Assembly (NCBI GenBank): GCA_036362985.1
Contig: JAYGXS010000002.1
Coordinates: 12,000,717-12,064,716, forward strand
Direction: 5' to 3'
DNA: 64,000 nucleotides
Source: Ligula intestinalis
Lineage: Eukaryota > Platyhelminthes > Cestoda > Diphyllobothriidea > Diphyllobothriidae
Position numbers and translations under genes: made by a program. This document shows positions 8,636-18,270 of the stretch, in pieces. Position 1 is the first letter of the stretch; each line of letters opens with the position of its first letter. Under the pieces are notes generated by a model. That model saw only the letters and a list, made by a program, of their open reading frames with translations. It searched no databases and was not told the origin of the DNA.

Positions 8636-9453
8636 TGTAATGACTAGCTCCACGCGAAGTGCACTTGTCGGCCCTTGCTGTTTCCGGTCTCTGGAACAGC
8701 TAACCACAGGCTGACTCACACAGGACTGTAGTGGCCCTAGCAGCCACTTTGAACCCAAGATCTGACGGCCAGCGCTTTTACCCTGCCGCCTGCGATCAGG
8801 TGCTAAGTCCCGGCACCCCGTGTCCGTTCTCGTGACTCACTCCACATAGGCGAGCATTTCCGAAATCCCACTGCTGCTAACGCCTACGTCCGCACTGAGG
8901 GCAGCTTCTGACAACAGCCAATCACAGATCCGCAAAAGACTGGTCTCTCCCGACGGCGAATAAGACGCATGCACGCCTTGATCGATGTGATCTGTACGGC
9001 CAATAACCTTTGATGCAACCAGACAATGTTGCCGCTTGCATGCCTGCTGCTAAACCGGCACTTGGAGAGTGGCTGGCTCTCCGGCGGACGTGTCCTTCCA
9101 AGTCAGACTTCTTCCGTCTATTCTCCGTTCCACTGTGTACACAATAAACTTTTCCTTCTACTCTGGCCTTCCCAAGACTTCTCCAATATCCTAAGGAACC
9201 AGGGCCTGAATGATTGTAGCTGTTAAGGTTAAATCGTCCTAACCTTAACTCCCAAAGGACCTCATGTGACGACTGTCGAGCAAACATCACTTCAGACGCT
9301 GTCTTGCGGTTGTGTGGTCGTCTGACGGTCAATTGTATACTGCCTATTCTTCCATTCCTTCTGTACAGAGTAAATCCTTCCTTCCACTCTGGCTTTCGCA
9401 TGACTTCTTTTTTCTAAGGAACCGGGCCTGAAGATTGCGGCTGCTGCGATAAG
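8636..9453 (+). mobile_element. LTR-A copy split by a nested LTR-A
   Basis: The left part (8636-8726) runs TGTAATGACTAGCTC to CACACAGGAC. The right part (9261-9453) resumes CTCATGTGACGACTGTCGAG and runs to GCGATAAG. In the uninterrupted minus copy at 30009-30371 these two pieces are continuous (ACACAGGACCTCAGGTAAC). The copy is therefore older than its insert. Confidence 0.85.
8727..9256 (+). mobile_element. Nested LTR-A solo LTR with GGAC target duplication
   Basis: About 530 bp, TGTAGTGGCCCTAGCAGCC to CCTTAACTCCCAAA. It is flanked by GGAC at 8723-8726 and 9257-9260; AGGAC also fits if the LTR ends one base earlier. It contains the promoter-like end block: GTGTACACAATAAAC, CTCTGGCCTTCCCAAGAC, CTAAGGAACCAGGGCC. 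Longer than most copies, so it represents a different subfamily from its host LTR. Confidence 0.85.
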
Positions 9454-9469
9454 ACTGCTACAATACGCT

Positions 9470-9925
9470 AAGCACCGAGCAGCTTGGAAGGTTGCCAACT
9501 AACAACTTTACACAACCCTTGCATTCAGTGCAGTGTGTGTTTGTGTTGTGTGGCTGACTGGTGCAATGCCTTCTTCTTAAAGTGACCTCTATGACACTCG
9601 CACACATGTGAGATGTGAGCCACTCAACCCACACTTGTGCGAAATTCTAGTGTTTGTGTTTTGGGGGCCAGATCTTGTACGTAGTAATTGCAAGCTAGGT
9701 TGTGGCGAGGTCCCGGACTATTCGCGACCTTCGACACTCTCGCTGCTCCTAGTGTTTGAATGCACTAACAGTGCACTGAGACTTTACCCATGTTTACACG
9801 CCGACTCAAGGTTGTAAATCATTTCTTAATATCTTACACATCTTTCGACTCTTGGTTTTTTCGGTCATTGTTATATCTGACTGTTACGGGTAACCATAGA
9901 TAGGATCAAAGTTTTCTAAACACAT
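9470..9925 (+). mobile_element. Gypsy-type LTR end related to R3
   Basis: The first part shares GCTTGGAAGGTTGCCAAC and TTGTGTTGTGTGGCTGACTG with R3. The last part (CTAGTGTTTGAATGCACT, GGTTTTTTCGGTCATTG, GGGTAACCATAGATAG) matches 51395-51545 upstream of the gag remnant. It ends directly before a primer binding site at 9926, so the right half is probably a Gypsy LTR/leader. Confidence 0.55.
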
Positions 9926-9940
9926 TGGTGACCCCGACGT
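9926..9940 (+). promoter_or_regulatory. Retrotransposon primer binding site, tRNA-Trp type
   Basis: TGGTGACCCCGACGT is complementary to the 3' end of animal tRNA-Trp including CCA over all 15 bases. tRNA-Trp priming is a feature reported for CsRn1-clade Gypsy elements of flatworms. The internal sequence after it is short (about 100 bp) and runs into R3. Confidence 0.75.
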
Positions 9941-10044
9941 TATCACAAGGTCATTAGGTATGTCAGCAGCCACACCTATTCCCCATACCAGTCCACTGGC
10001 TGGCTCGGACGGTGGCTGGGACCTGGGAATGGGAATAGAGGGGA

Positions 10045-10152
10045 CATTCGACGGCTCAGTACACTATCCTCACTATAAACAATCTGATCCGCTTGAACTT
10101 AGCTCCGTGCACTAAAAGCCGTGGCTTGGAAGGTTGCCAACTGGTGGAATTG
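10045..10152 (+). repeat. R3 fragment
   Basis: Shares CACTATAAACAATCTGATC-type sequence and CCGTGGCTTGGAAGGTTG with the R3 copies at 3950 and 13460. Confidence 0.55.
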
Positions 10153-10153
10153 T

Positions 10154-10590
10154 AGCGACCCTTTATTCTTATCCATGCTTTACTCTGACACCGCGGGCAC
10201 AAACCATGTCTGGCGTAAACACCACGCGGACGGAAGACACGATAGTCAAAGCCTCCACTCAAGGTCGAGACTTGTCTGGCCTCACTAGCCAATCAATTTC
10301 AAGGTGAGACCAGTGCACAAGATGCGGGGGAGTTTTTTTACGCTCAACCACTTCCAGAGCCAACGACTCACTTTTCGGTTGCAGACCTCTGGGCTACGGC
10401 TCATTCATGGCTGGACCGCACTTTTCTGGGAGTCACTTTCCTATTGCTTACATTCTACGCTTGTTCCTACCTTAGTAAATTCTCTCTGACACTATAGTCT
10501 TCAACGCCTTATCCTTTTCCACTAGCTTATTCATTTTGGGATACGTTCTCTCTTCTATTATCTGCTTGGACCACATCGTATCCCACAGGA
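10154..10590 (+). repeat. R4 interspersed repeat
   Basis: Plus-strand counterpart of 2640-3180: TTGTCTGGCCTCACTAGCCA, GCGGGGGAGTTTTTTTACGC, GGGAGTCACTTTCCTATTGC, CTTACATTCTACGCTTGTTC, ending with TATCCCACA. The start TGTAGCGACCC is LTR-like, so R4 may be an LTR of another element; no partner with internal sequence was found. Confidence 0.6.
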
Positions 10591-10599
10591 TAACTCGGA

Positions 10600-10835
10600 C
10601 CACTCAATCAGGTCAGTATGTGTTTGAATGGAATGGTCGACCAGTGGATTGAGAGTCAGGCTGCAATAGCTCCTTCTTACTTTGGTCTCTATGGCCCTCC
10701 CATCCCGTGGGATTTAAGCCAGATCTTACGGCATGCTTAGGGACAGCTCAGCCATCTGCATTCTCTCCCGTCTCCGGGCTTCTTGACCTTGGCACAACAC
10801 CGGGCCCATGTGGAGAGGAAGAGAGAGTGCGGTAG
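10600..10835 (+). repeat. R3 fragment
   Basis: Contains GAGAGTCAGGCTGCAATAGC, CTCCGGGCTTCTTGACCTTG and ACCGGGCCCATGTGGAG, in the same order as the R3 middle at 13590-13790. Confidence 0.55.
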
Positions 10836-10859
10836 ATGCAGCGCAAGTGTACCATTACC

Positions 10860-11190
10860 ATGGCCATAAATGGCTATTCCAGTCTCCTTTATTATCGATT
10901 CTGTCCTTCTGCACATACTTCTGGCCTCTGTGAGACTGCTAGCGGGGCTTGAGAGTGAGCTACAGGGCAGAACGGGTCGAGTACATCCGTACCCGATCGG
11001 TGAGTGTCAATCCACCAATGTTACTATTCCCGATCGAATCCAGCAAGACCCCGAGCCCGTGGCTCAAAGGGATTGAGCGTTGGACTCCTGAACAACCAGT
11101 CGCGGATTGGAACATCGGGTGGTACACCACCTGTGTTTGGTTATGACTGGCTGATAACGGCCAATAAGCCAGAACTGGAAATTCTACGTG
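10860..11190 (+). mobile_element. SINE-A, apparently dimeric
   Basis: Body segment first (GGCCATAAATGGCTATTCCA, GTCTCCTTTATT, GCTAGCGGGGCTTGAGAGTG), then the 3' unit (GATCGGTGAGTGTCAATCC), then a tRNA-like head (GTGGCTCAAAGGGATTGAGC), then a second body start (GACTGGCTGATAACGGCCAA). Body-head-body order suggests two joined units. The B box is degenerate. Confidence 0.6.
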
Positions 11191-11981
11191 AAGACTTTTT
11201 GATGTCATGATGATCTTTGGGGGAGAAACTTAAGCATAAATGTAGTAAGTGAGTTTGAATACGTGATCACCATCTTACCTGCCGTAAACTCACGTCCACG
11301 AAAATTTCCAGTAAATAAATTTGTGATCTTACTTAACCCCAACAGGGCAAACATTTCATTCATTACTTCTGCCGATTTTCCATTTCCAATGTGCAACCAC
11401 GTGCATAAAAATATTGTCAGGGCGAGATTGCTTGTTCATCTAGTGACTGAACCGTCCTAGTGTTTACGGATTACCAACAATAAAATAGATTCAGCAAAAC
11501 TCTGTTCAGTTCCCCGAGTTATGTAGAACAGGAATAATAAGCTTTTCTTACAGCTAGTGCTGTCTTAGGACTAATACTCCATGTATGTGGTCCAGAGAGA
11601 GCGAAAAAACACTATTTTGAAGGTAATATCCAAAATTTTCAGCAAAAATGGCTTCATTCACGAAGAGCGAGGGATATGGTCATCGGAAAAGGTTAAGGAA
11701 TGCTCAAACTTTGAGTTTTACGTGATATCCACATCTGTTATGGAGACAGGTCAGCTTTCAACTTCTCAATTTCCGTTTCTTCACCCGTGAGGTAGCGTGC
11801 TTGGAATGGGAGTACGCAGTGCTGATATGCCTATGTAAAGCAAGATATATGGCGGAAGCTTCAGCGCATAGTATGGGAAGACTTCGCAGCCATTAGTTCA
11901 GAGTGGTAGAGAGGGTGAGCGACCTCACTAATGGCGCAAACAGCGAATTGCTTGACCATTTTAAAGTGTTGCTGTGTTATA
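11191..11981. other. Anonymous AT-rich DNA
   Basis: Nothing recognised; short frames only. Confidence 0.5.
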
Positions 11982-12110
11982 ATGTCAGCTAAAAAAATGG
12001 AAGAAACACCGACAGCTGAAGAAATCATTCAGAGGATACGTTTAAAAATAACCAGGGTTCACGAAAGCGAATATGCGTGCCCCAGGTTCTTTATAACCAG
12101 GTCTTTTTAA
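11982..12110 (+). CDS. Small hypothetical ORF
   Basis: A 42-codon frame begins MSAKKMEETPTAEEIIQR and continues with IRLKITRVHESEYACPRF. The composition (Lys/Glu rich N-terminus, then alternating charged and hydrophobic residues) looks more protein-like than other small frames in the window. I recognise no family. It ends at TAA after ACCAGGTCTTTTTAA; the CAG-GT could be a weak splice donor, which would make this a first exon. No TATA box or polyadenylation signal stands out. It may equally be chance or a transposon fragment. Confidence 0.25.
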   Translation: MSAKKMEETPTAEEIIQRIRLKITRVHESEYACPRFFITRSF

Positions 12111-12323
12111 GTTAAGCTGAAAAATAACTGAAAAGCAGTAAAGAATGAGGAAGGTAGTTCAGGCATCTATAAATCATGAGATAAGGGAATCCGGTTTGCG
12201 ATATGAACGCAAACATCGGAGATAATATAACAGTTAACGGATTTTAATAAAAAGGCCTTCAATATGTAGAGTAAATGAGAGGTGAGAATGCCACCTCGAT
12301 TTTGATTTATTTGATCCAATTGT

Positions 12324-12416
12324 GAAATACTTGGTGGGATTCGAACCGACGCCATCGAGGAGAAGGCTTTTGGAACAGCCGACGCTCTAGGCTACTGGAC
12401 TACGAGACCCCACCGG
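12324..12416 (-). repeat. tRNA-like sequence (SINE-C head type)
   Basis: The minus strand reads GGGGTCTCGTAGTCCAGTAG, GAGCGTCGGCTGTTCCAAAA, GCC, then the T-arm-like GTCGGTTCGAATCCCACC. It resembles the SINE-C heads at 29118 and 61172 (TCGTAG, TTGGCT...AAAAGCC). The D arm and variable region are too long for a normal tRNA, so I do not call a gene. Confidence 0.5.
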
Positions 12417-12649
12417 CAGCCGCCGTGCGTTTATGCTCCTTTAGGTTGCCGTTTTTTTGTTTATCTGCGTTATTAGTACTCGTTTTCTGTGAACATAGGA
12501 TCTTCAGTTCTCTGAATCAACGACTATGGGCAGGAGGCATTCAATCGGCAGCCTGCCCACTGCCTGCTCCTGTTGTACAGCTCAAAATAGCATCGACTTT
12601 GCCTGCCTGTCAAAGGATTCTACCGGTAACGAAGTAGCGCCTTCCATTC

Positions 12650-13010
12650 TCTCTCGCAGTGCCGGCGGCAGTGGCAGAGGGGCAGGCTTGCTGCTGCTAT
12701 GCGCGTGCAGTCCGACGACGATCGCTGACGGTCGATGAAAAAGTGCGAACGTGCATGTACCCGTGTACGTGCGCGCGCGCACGTGCGTGGAGCAGCCGCA
12801 GTCAGTCAGTCACGCGACTGCCTTACGCGCACGCGCTCGCGCGCATTCCGAGTGGACGTTAGCGCCGCCGGTGACGTAAATATGTCGCACGCACTCACGC
12901 TCTCCCTACTACTACTACGTCATCAGCTAAACATCCTTGCGGGGAAGTTACGACGCGCGTCGACACGGACGCCTCGATAGGTACACGCGCAGCTCCATCA
13001 AAGCTGCCTC
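12650..13010. promoter_or_regulatory. CpG-rich block (possible promoter)
   Basis: Visibly richer in CG dinucleotides than the surroundings, with an 18-bp perfect palindrome ACGTGCGCGCGCGCACGT at 12767-12784 and two CRE-like sites (GTGACGTAAA near 12871, ACGTCATCAG near 12917). No exon or transcript evidence is readable, so the promoter idea is a guess. Confidence 0.3.
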
Positions 13011-13302
13011 CCTCCCCCGCAAAAGTACATTTTCCGGACTGGCAAATGTACTTTAAGGACTCTGACTGCCGTGCTGAGTGAGGACAAAGTCTGATTTTTT
13101 GTGGACTGAGGCGACACGTGCGCGCTTGTTTCCCCTTCGATGCAGACCTAGCGATGATCGGGAGTTTAGGGCAACACAACCAGCAAGCACCAGAGACATA
13201 AGCCTCGGTGAAAGGTGCTGTACTTGATGTTGTGGATAGTTTGCTTCGTTCTTTCTTTCCGTCCTCCTTCTCGTCTCCCCTCTCATTTATTCTTCGTTCT
13301 TT

Positions 13303-13337
13303 TCTCTCTCTCTCTCTCTCGCTCTCTCTCTCTCTCC
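13303..13337 (+). repeat. (CT)n microsatellite
   Basis: CT dinucleotide tract broken by one G. It creates the Arg/Glu-rich minus-strand frame nearby, which is an artefact. Confidence 0.95.
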
Positions 13338-13339
13338 GA

Positions 13340-13930
13340 CTTGTTTTCGTTTTCAGCACTTCGTCCACACCACCTCAGGCAACCGATCAACTAGGCGGTG
13401 ACCTGTTGCTGGCCGTGCGGAAGAGAGTGAGGTCGACCCTTAGCGCATTTCTTCCCTTACTATAATCGATCTGATGCGCCTGAAACTATTGCGGTGCGCC
13501 AAAACCCCTGGCTTGGAGGGTTGCAATTGACGGGATACTTTGGACACCGCAGTCGGTCCAGTGTGTCTTGTTGTGTGGAGTGGCTACCTGGGGGCTGAGA
13601 GTCAGGCTCAATGGCTCCTTCGTAATTTGACCTTAATGGCGCTCCCAGTTGGGAGCCTACCTAGCGAGGCATGCTGTTTGTATGCGTGTTCAGCGTTGGG
13701 CACGCTAGCCGTCTGCACCCTCCTCCATCTCCGGCCTTCTTGACTTTGTTTTGATACCGGGTCCCAGTGTGGGAGTGGTGAGAGTGTGGGGTGGATTCTC
13801 CGCGAGTCTACTTTCGCCGTATATCTCGCGGTAGTCACCGCGTTGATTCAGCCTGCTGAGGCACGTGATGGACATCGTCGAAACCGATGGTGGAACTGTC
13901 GGTTAGTTTGCCAGTTCGATGCCTACGGTC
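13340..13930 (+). repeat. R3 repeat, longest copy
   Basis: Begins GTTTTCAGCACTTCGTCC, then CTAGGCGGTGACCTGTTGC, CCTGGCTTGGAGGGTTGCA, GACACCGCAGTCGGTCCAGT, ATGGCGCTCCCAGTTGGG, CCGGCCTTCTTGACTTTG, GCGAGTCTACTTTCGCCG, and ends CGAAACCGATGGTGGAACTG. It is the best guide to R3 extent (~590 bp). No coding capacity or poly-A tail. Confidence 0.7.
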
Positions 13931-13994
13931 AGCGGTTCCACATTAAGACTATATATTCTTTCTATTCATTCAGCCTTTACACGAACAAATTATA

Positions 13995-14230
13995 CCGGGG
14001 GAGGTAGTGTGATGAGAATCTATGTGAAAAGTTATTGTCGAGAGAAATAAAACAGACTCGATCGTCGGTTTCTGGTCGGACCGTTATTTGTGGTCTAAAG
14101 AGTCACGAATCGTCGAAATACGGACATTGACAGCTTGAAGGTTACTAAGGTGCAAGTAAGACTGGTAATAATGCAGAGAGTTTGTTTTCAGATACTAGGC
14201 TACCCCTATCGTTAATCACACCGTGCTAGC
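13995..14230 (+). mobile_element. Candidate polypurine tract plus LTR start
   Basis: CCGGGGGAGGTAG (about 13995-14007) is followed directly by TGTGATGAGAATC. A polypurine tract abutting a TG start is the usual 3' end of a Gypsy internal region. An AATAAAA signal follows at about 14045. I cannot see the LTR end or a partner copy. Confidence 0.35.
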
Positions 14231-14309
14231 ATCGAACAATATTGAGAAGTAAAACAGCTGGTGGGTATGTAGAATATTAATAGAACCTTACAACCTGGTA
14301 TTGTACCAC

Positions 14310-14700
14310 ATGTCAAGTGGTGCTCGAGCTTCAGCATTGTGTTCTGTTACGGAGGCGGTACCCCCATGCACTCATGGCAAGCGACGAGAAGAACAGTCCA
14401 GCTGAGTCATGCGAGCCGCCCACGCCGTTCTTCGAGCAAACGAAACGACCGCCCACACAGCGTGGGCAGTGGCCACAGTCGAGAAGGTTCCAGAATACCC
14501 AGGCGCACATCATACGCCAGGAATATCCTAGAAAGAACGGAACCTGCTGTCTTTGTGTGCTGTTGAATAAAGGCCACTGTCATCAGACACTCCCTCTCGC
14601 TTTCTTCTGCCTACTAGTTGGGTTATACCTATTGGACTATGACATATTCAATAGGTTTAAACAAAAAGGTGCGAGAATGTTGACGGCCAATTAGTCTGGG
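14310..14700 (+). repeat. R5 LTR-like repeat
   Basis: Shares with 53935-54330 the segments GCTGAGTCATGCG, ACGACCGCCCACACAGCG, GGAATATCCTAGAAAGAACG, TGTTGAATAAAGGCC and CTTTCTTCTGCCTACTAGT. The TCCTAGAAAG, AATAAA, TTCTGCCTA order looks like an LTR U3-R-U5, but no primer site follows. Confidence 0.5.
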
Positions 14701-15020
14701 GGATGAACTATATATGACGCAACAAAACACTTTAGGGCACTGTGCTGTTCGCTTATTGGCTACTTTCGTGAGAGGTCTTTCCATGTTCTTCACATATTTC
14801 TTTAGTATGAGTGAATTTATTATATTATTTAGAAAAGCTGATGATAAATATCATTGAGGGTTTCATTTCCTTCAATTTAACTAAACTGAATAAGGGAAAC
14901 TCAAAGATCAAGGTGCACAAAATGCAACCCGAAAACCAATTAAATAACATCGACGTTTTCATTATTCAACGATCACTGATGTTATTAGGGCTTCCTTTAT
15001 TAAACTACTAATAATAAGAA
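14701..15020. other. AT-rich anonymous DNA
   Basis: Nothing recognised. Confidence 0.5.
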
Positions 15021-15124
15021 GGCCACACTTCCATTTTCCGTGGACTGACTTCTCGCGACCGAGCTTTCAGCAAAAACAAGGGAAAATCGTGAAAAGTCCG
15101 TCCACGGAAAATGGAAGTGTGGCC
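15021..15124. repeat. Perfect 25-bp inverted repeat (hairpin)
   Basis: 15021-15045 (GGCCACACTTCC ... CGTGGAC) is the exact reverse complement of 15100-15124, with about 54 bp between. With one mismatch the match extends about six bases inward (GACTT/AAGTC). No target duplication is visible. Confidence 0.9.
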
Positions 15125-16004
15125 GCACGGCACACAACATCCCACAAATAATCCGCCTAAGAAGGAACCCTCAGAAGTTATATTAAGTCATCCTTGTGGG
15201 CAGCGCTGTCACGAACCAAAAAGTCTCTACTACAGATCAGTGCTAACTGATGCACCCCAAAAAAACCTATCACTTTTTAATGTAGATCGGTCAACCGGGT
15301 GGATGCGTTGGACTTTGCCCCCACGAAACAGAAACCGCCTGCGTGGAAACAGCCGTAGGCTTAAAGGGCATTGGCGTTATTGGTACGGTTTCTAGCGAAA
15401 TATGGCGAGACTTTCTACAAACAGGGCTCTCTATTGGGAACCTTTTTTATAATTATATCGCTCTCGATGGCTGGGACTCACATCTCGTTAATCGTTCGCA
15501 CTTGAAAATGAATATCCCTATGGGCACGCCATCTACCGGGCCTACCTTAGTGAACATCGAGCTAAACCCCCTTATCCCCAACCTTGCAATCACAGTGTGG
15601 AAAGATCCTTATCCTTGACCACCAACTGAGCAAACCCCATCCTCAGTCGTCATTTAGTACGACGAAGAATTGTTGTAGACAAAATTCAACGATTCAACGA
15701 TTTCGTGATCCCCGAGGGGCGTTTTCGATTTTTATAACATGGCCTCGGAATGTTAACCCCTACAAAATTAGGGGAATGTGTTATGCCATTTAGCCAAAAG
15801 ACAGTTCGTTATGTCCTTTATTTATTGGGAGGCGGTTGTCCAAGGGCCGTTCACAGTGTCTAACAGTCACGTCTGTTGAATGGAGTTCCGACAAGGAGAC
15901 AGGACCAGTCTATTTTGCCTGTCTGCAAACGCTTTATGTTGAGTCCCAAGGCACAAAGGCGGGAGTGTGTCCTGAGACCTCATCAGTAAGCGCATAATTG
16001 GAAT
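15125..16004. other. Anonymous DNA
   Basis: A 91-codon plus-strand frame at 15343-15618 has no recognisable family. No repeat matched within the window. Confidence 0.5.
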
Positions 16005-16170
16005 GGCAGATGATATTATCGGCAAAGAAAGCGGAGACCGGAATGGCCATTTCTGGCTTATTAGCCGTCGTCAGCCAGTCATACCTAGATCCAAGTGGCG
16101 TCCCATCCGAGCCTTGAACTCGTGAACTCTTTGATCAGAGTCAAACACCCCAACCATTGCGCCATGCTGG
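16005..16170 (-). mobile_element. SINE-A copy with head
   Basis: On the minus strand: a head with GGTTGGGGTGTTTGACTCTG and GAGTTCAAGGC, then the body GACTGGCTGACGACGGCTAA, AGAAATGGCCATTCCGGTCT. The head box B is mutated. Confidence 0.7.
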
Positions 16171-16650
16171 GTCGGCAGACCGATGTTGAACTGTTGCCGA
16201 CACAGCCGACACAATGCAATAGCCGGCGCCTTTGTTCCGTGTCCCGCTGCGACGAGGTCATCCACCCACCCTCGCGGCGCGAGCAGGTCCATTGTCGTTG
16301 TGACCTTACAGTCTTGCCAACAGTAAAATGCGAGCATGGTCACGTATTCAGACGGCCACAGTCGTTTATGGCTACGCTATCTCGTCCTCAGATAAAGCAG
16401 TGCAGACCACTTGCACCCGACATCCACCTCCGGTCATTAGAGCGGCTGGCACACTCCTTCACAGGCATGAGTGGACACTTCCTAGTCTCGCTAGCGGTTA
16501 GTGTCGCCTGAGACAGCAAACTGGCTTTCTACGCAGAATAACCTCCCCCCTCTCCCTTCTTTGATGACCTCTGTCTCATCCTAGTGGCTGTGGCGCTTAG
16601 ACGCTAGAAAACAGCCGTGACTGGGGTTTTCCTGAAATAGTACCAGAGCA
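16171..16650. other. Anonymous DNA
   Basis: Nothing recognised. Confidence 0.5.
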
Positions 16651-17210
16651 ACAGTGGTTTAAGTTATGCACCTCATATACCCCTCGTCCCAGCATTTTTT
16701 CCTAAGGGAAACGGGGGGTGTCGGGGGTTGGAAAATAGAATAGGCAGCAGAATATACATTGATACCGGTTATATGCATGTCTATCTTATTGTATTCGGAA
16801 ATGCTGTTGATTTATTTCTGAAGATTTTCCCTTGTCTGTATTATCGTTTAACGTATTGCGGATAAAAACAATTTTCAAAAGGCGGGTTTATTGAAATTCC
16901 TGAAAATTTGAAAAGTTAGTTAGGAGGTCGGCCACTTCAACTTATCTGAGGTCCAACTTACCGTTCTAGAGTTGGATTAGTACAGTTCGCGGCGCGAAGC
17001 GCCACGCACACCTTCAATTTACATGCGGAACAACTTACTTCCAGCCACCGCAAGGAACTAATTAAACTACACTTTTCCACTCAACACTTCTACAAATTTC
17101 CTACACTGCCTATCCTATTCCCCTACCCCCGAAACCCCTATAACCACCGTTTCCGTAGGACAAAATGCCGGCATTAGGGGTATATGAGGTGCACTACTTA
17201 AACCTTTGCC
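16651..17210. mobile_element. MITE-1 copy 1, long terminal inverted repeats
   Basis: The left end (GGTTTAAGT-ATGCACCTCA, TATACCCCT, AGCATTTTTTCCTAAGG, GAAACGG) is the inverted complement of the right end (CCGTTTCCGTAGG, ATTAGGGGTATATGAGG, TGCACTACTTAAACC). Imperfect pairing continues for about 100 bp. The interior has no ORF and aligns with the copy at 61613-62174 (GTTTAACGTATTGCGG, TACATGCGGAACAACTTACT). Non-autonomous DNA transposon is the natural reading; the superfamily is unknown. Confidence 0.8.
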
Positions 17211-17560
17211 TACTGCCAGCATAACGTACGCTAAAATACGATGGCTCCGAGAGCTCTATCAGTAATTTGCCACAATACCCTTATACTTGCCATCTCTTAT
17301 TTTTTGTCCCCCTCCCCCCTCTACGTAGTTTTCTCTAACCTTAATAGTTGAAAGGCAAAAGTATCACAGATATATGAAGAATGACGTGAATGATTAACTG
17401 GTCTTATCTGAGGGCCTTGCACAGGGACAGTCAAGGAGGTTTCACTGTCTGTTGGAGCAACCCCCACTAAGAGGCTGGAATTAGCCTCACCATTAGAGCG
17501 GCGTTGCGGGTCCCTTCCCACATCGACTCAGGGCGACGACGCCAAATTCGTCGAAGAGAA
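17211..17560. other. Anonymous DNA
   Basis: Nothing recognised. Confidence 0.5.
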
Positions 17561-17920
17561 TTCTATGCAGCTATAAGCACCAGCGCCCCTACAACAGTAA
17601 GCGAAGACGACGCGATGGCGGACAAACTGATTTACGTCAATGACTTAGGAGCCGGAGTAGAGACCAACTCCAGCATCCGCAAAAGCATGCCGAGTTTCGG
17701 ACGCCCTCTGCTGAAGATGCACGCAAAACATAACCTCCTCGTCCTAAACACCTACTCCTGCCCTGGGCAAAAAAAGTGGAGACACCATCACTTGCGTCAA
17801 TGGAACGTGATCCACAACGTCAGGGGACAAGATCAGCCGGATGTGCTCGTGACAAAGAGAGTTGGTGATATGGAATGCCGATCTGATCATCAACTAGAGG
17901 ATGGAGTAGGACAACTATAA
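17561..17920 (+). pseudogene. RTE-type LINE endonuclease fragment
   Basis: The frame at 17504-17920 gives DKLIYVNDLGAGVETN, LLKMHAKHNLLVLNTYS, then QPDVLVTKRVGDMECRSDHQL. This follows the order of the C-terminal half of an APE-type endonuclease of RTE-type elements: GDFNARVG block, the block before NT(F/Y), DVLVTK, SDH. The catalytic GDFN is degenerate (VNDLG), so the enzyme is dead even in this fragment. The RT that should follow is not visible downstream. The zinc-finger tails at 6.5-8.5 kb belong to the same type of element. Confidence 0.65.
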
Positions 17921-18270
17921 TCGTGCACGTGGCCTAAAGGTGCGCAAAGACCGCTTAAGTTTCACACGACAGCACTGGAGCCGACTGAATGTTGACTTGA
18001 ACCCCTTAAACTGCAGTACGTACAAGACTTGCAGAAGAATGTTTATGTTACTGAACTAAATTGAACTAACTGCGGGACGCCAGCGATGCCATCAACAGCA
18101 GTAAAGACTCGTCTGACGAAAATGATAACGAAAGCCCACGTGTTCCCTCCTCCGGGATAAACAAACTGCACGTGACACCTACGCCAACAACAGGAAGGGA
18201 TGTCAAATGCGCAAAATTCGTCCGATGCTAGGCCTACGTTGGAAGAAGGGGATCGACTGAACTGTAGGGT
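17921..18270. other. Anonymous DNA between RTE and PLE fragments
   Basis: No supported frame; it may hold decayed retroelement sequence. Confidence 0.4.

Noticed and set aside
12895..13368. 157-codon minus-strand frame rich in Arg and Glu
   Set aside because: The repetitive part is produced by the (CT)n microsatellite and the rest has no protein-like pattern.
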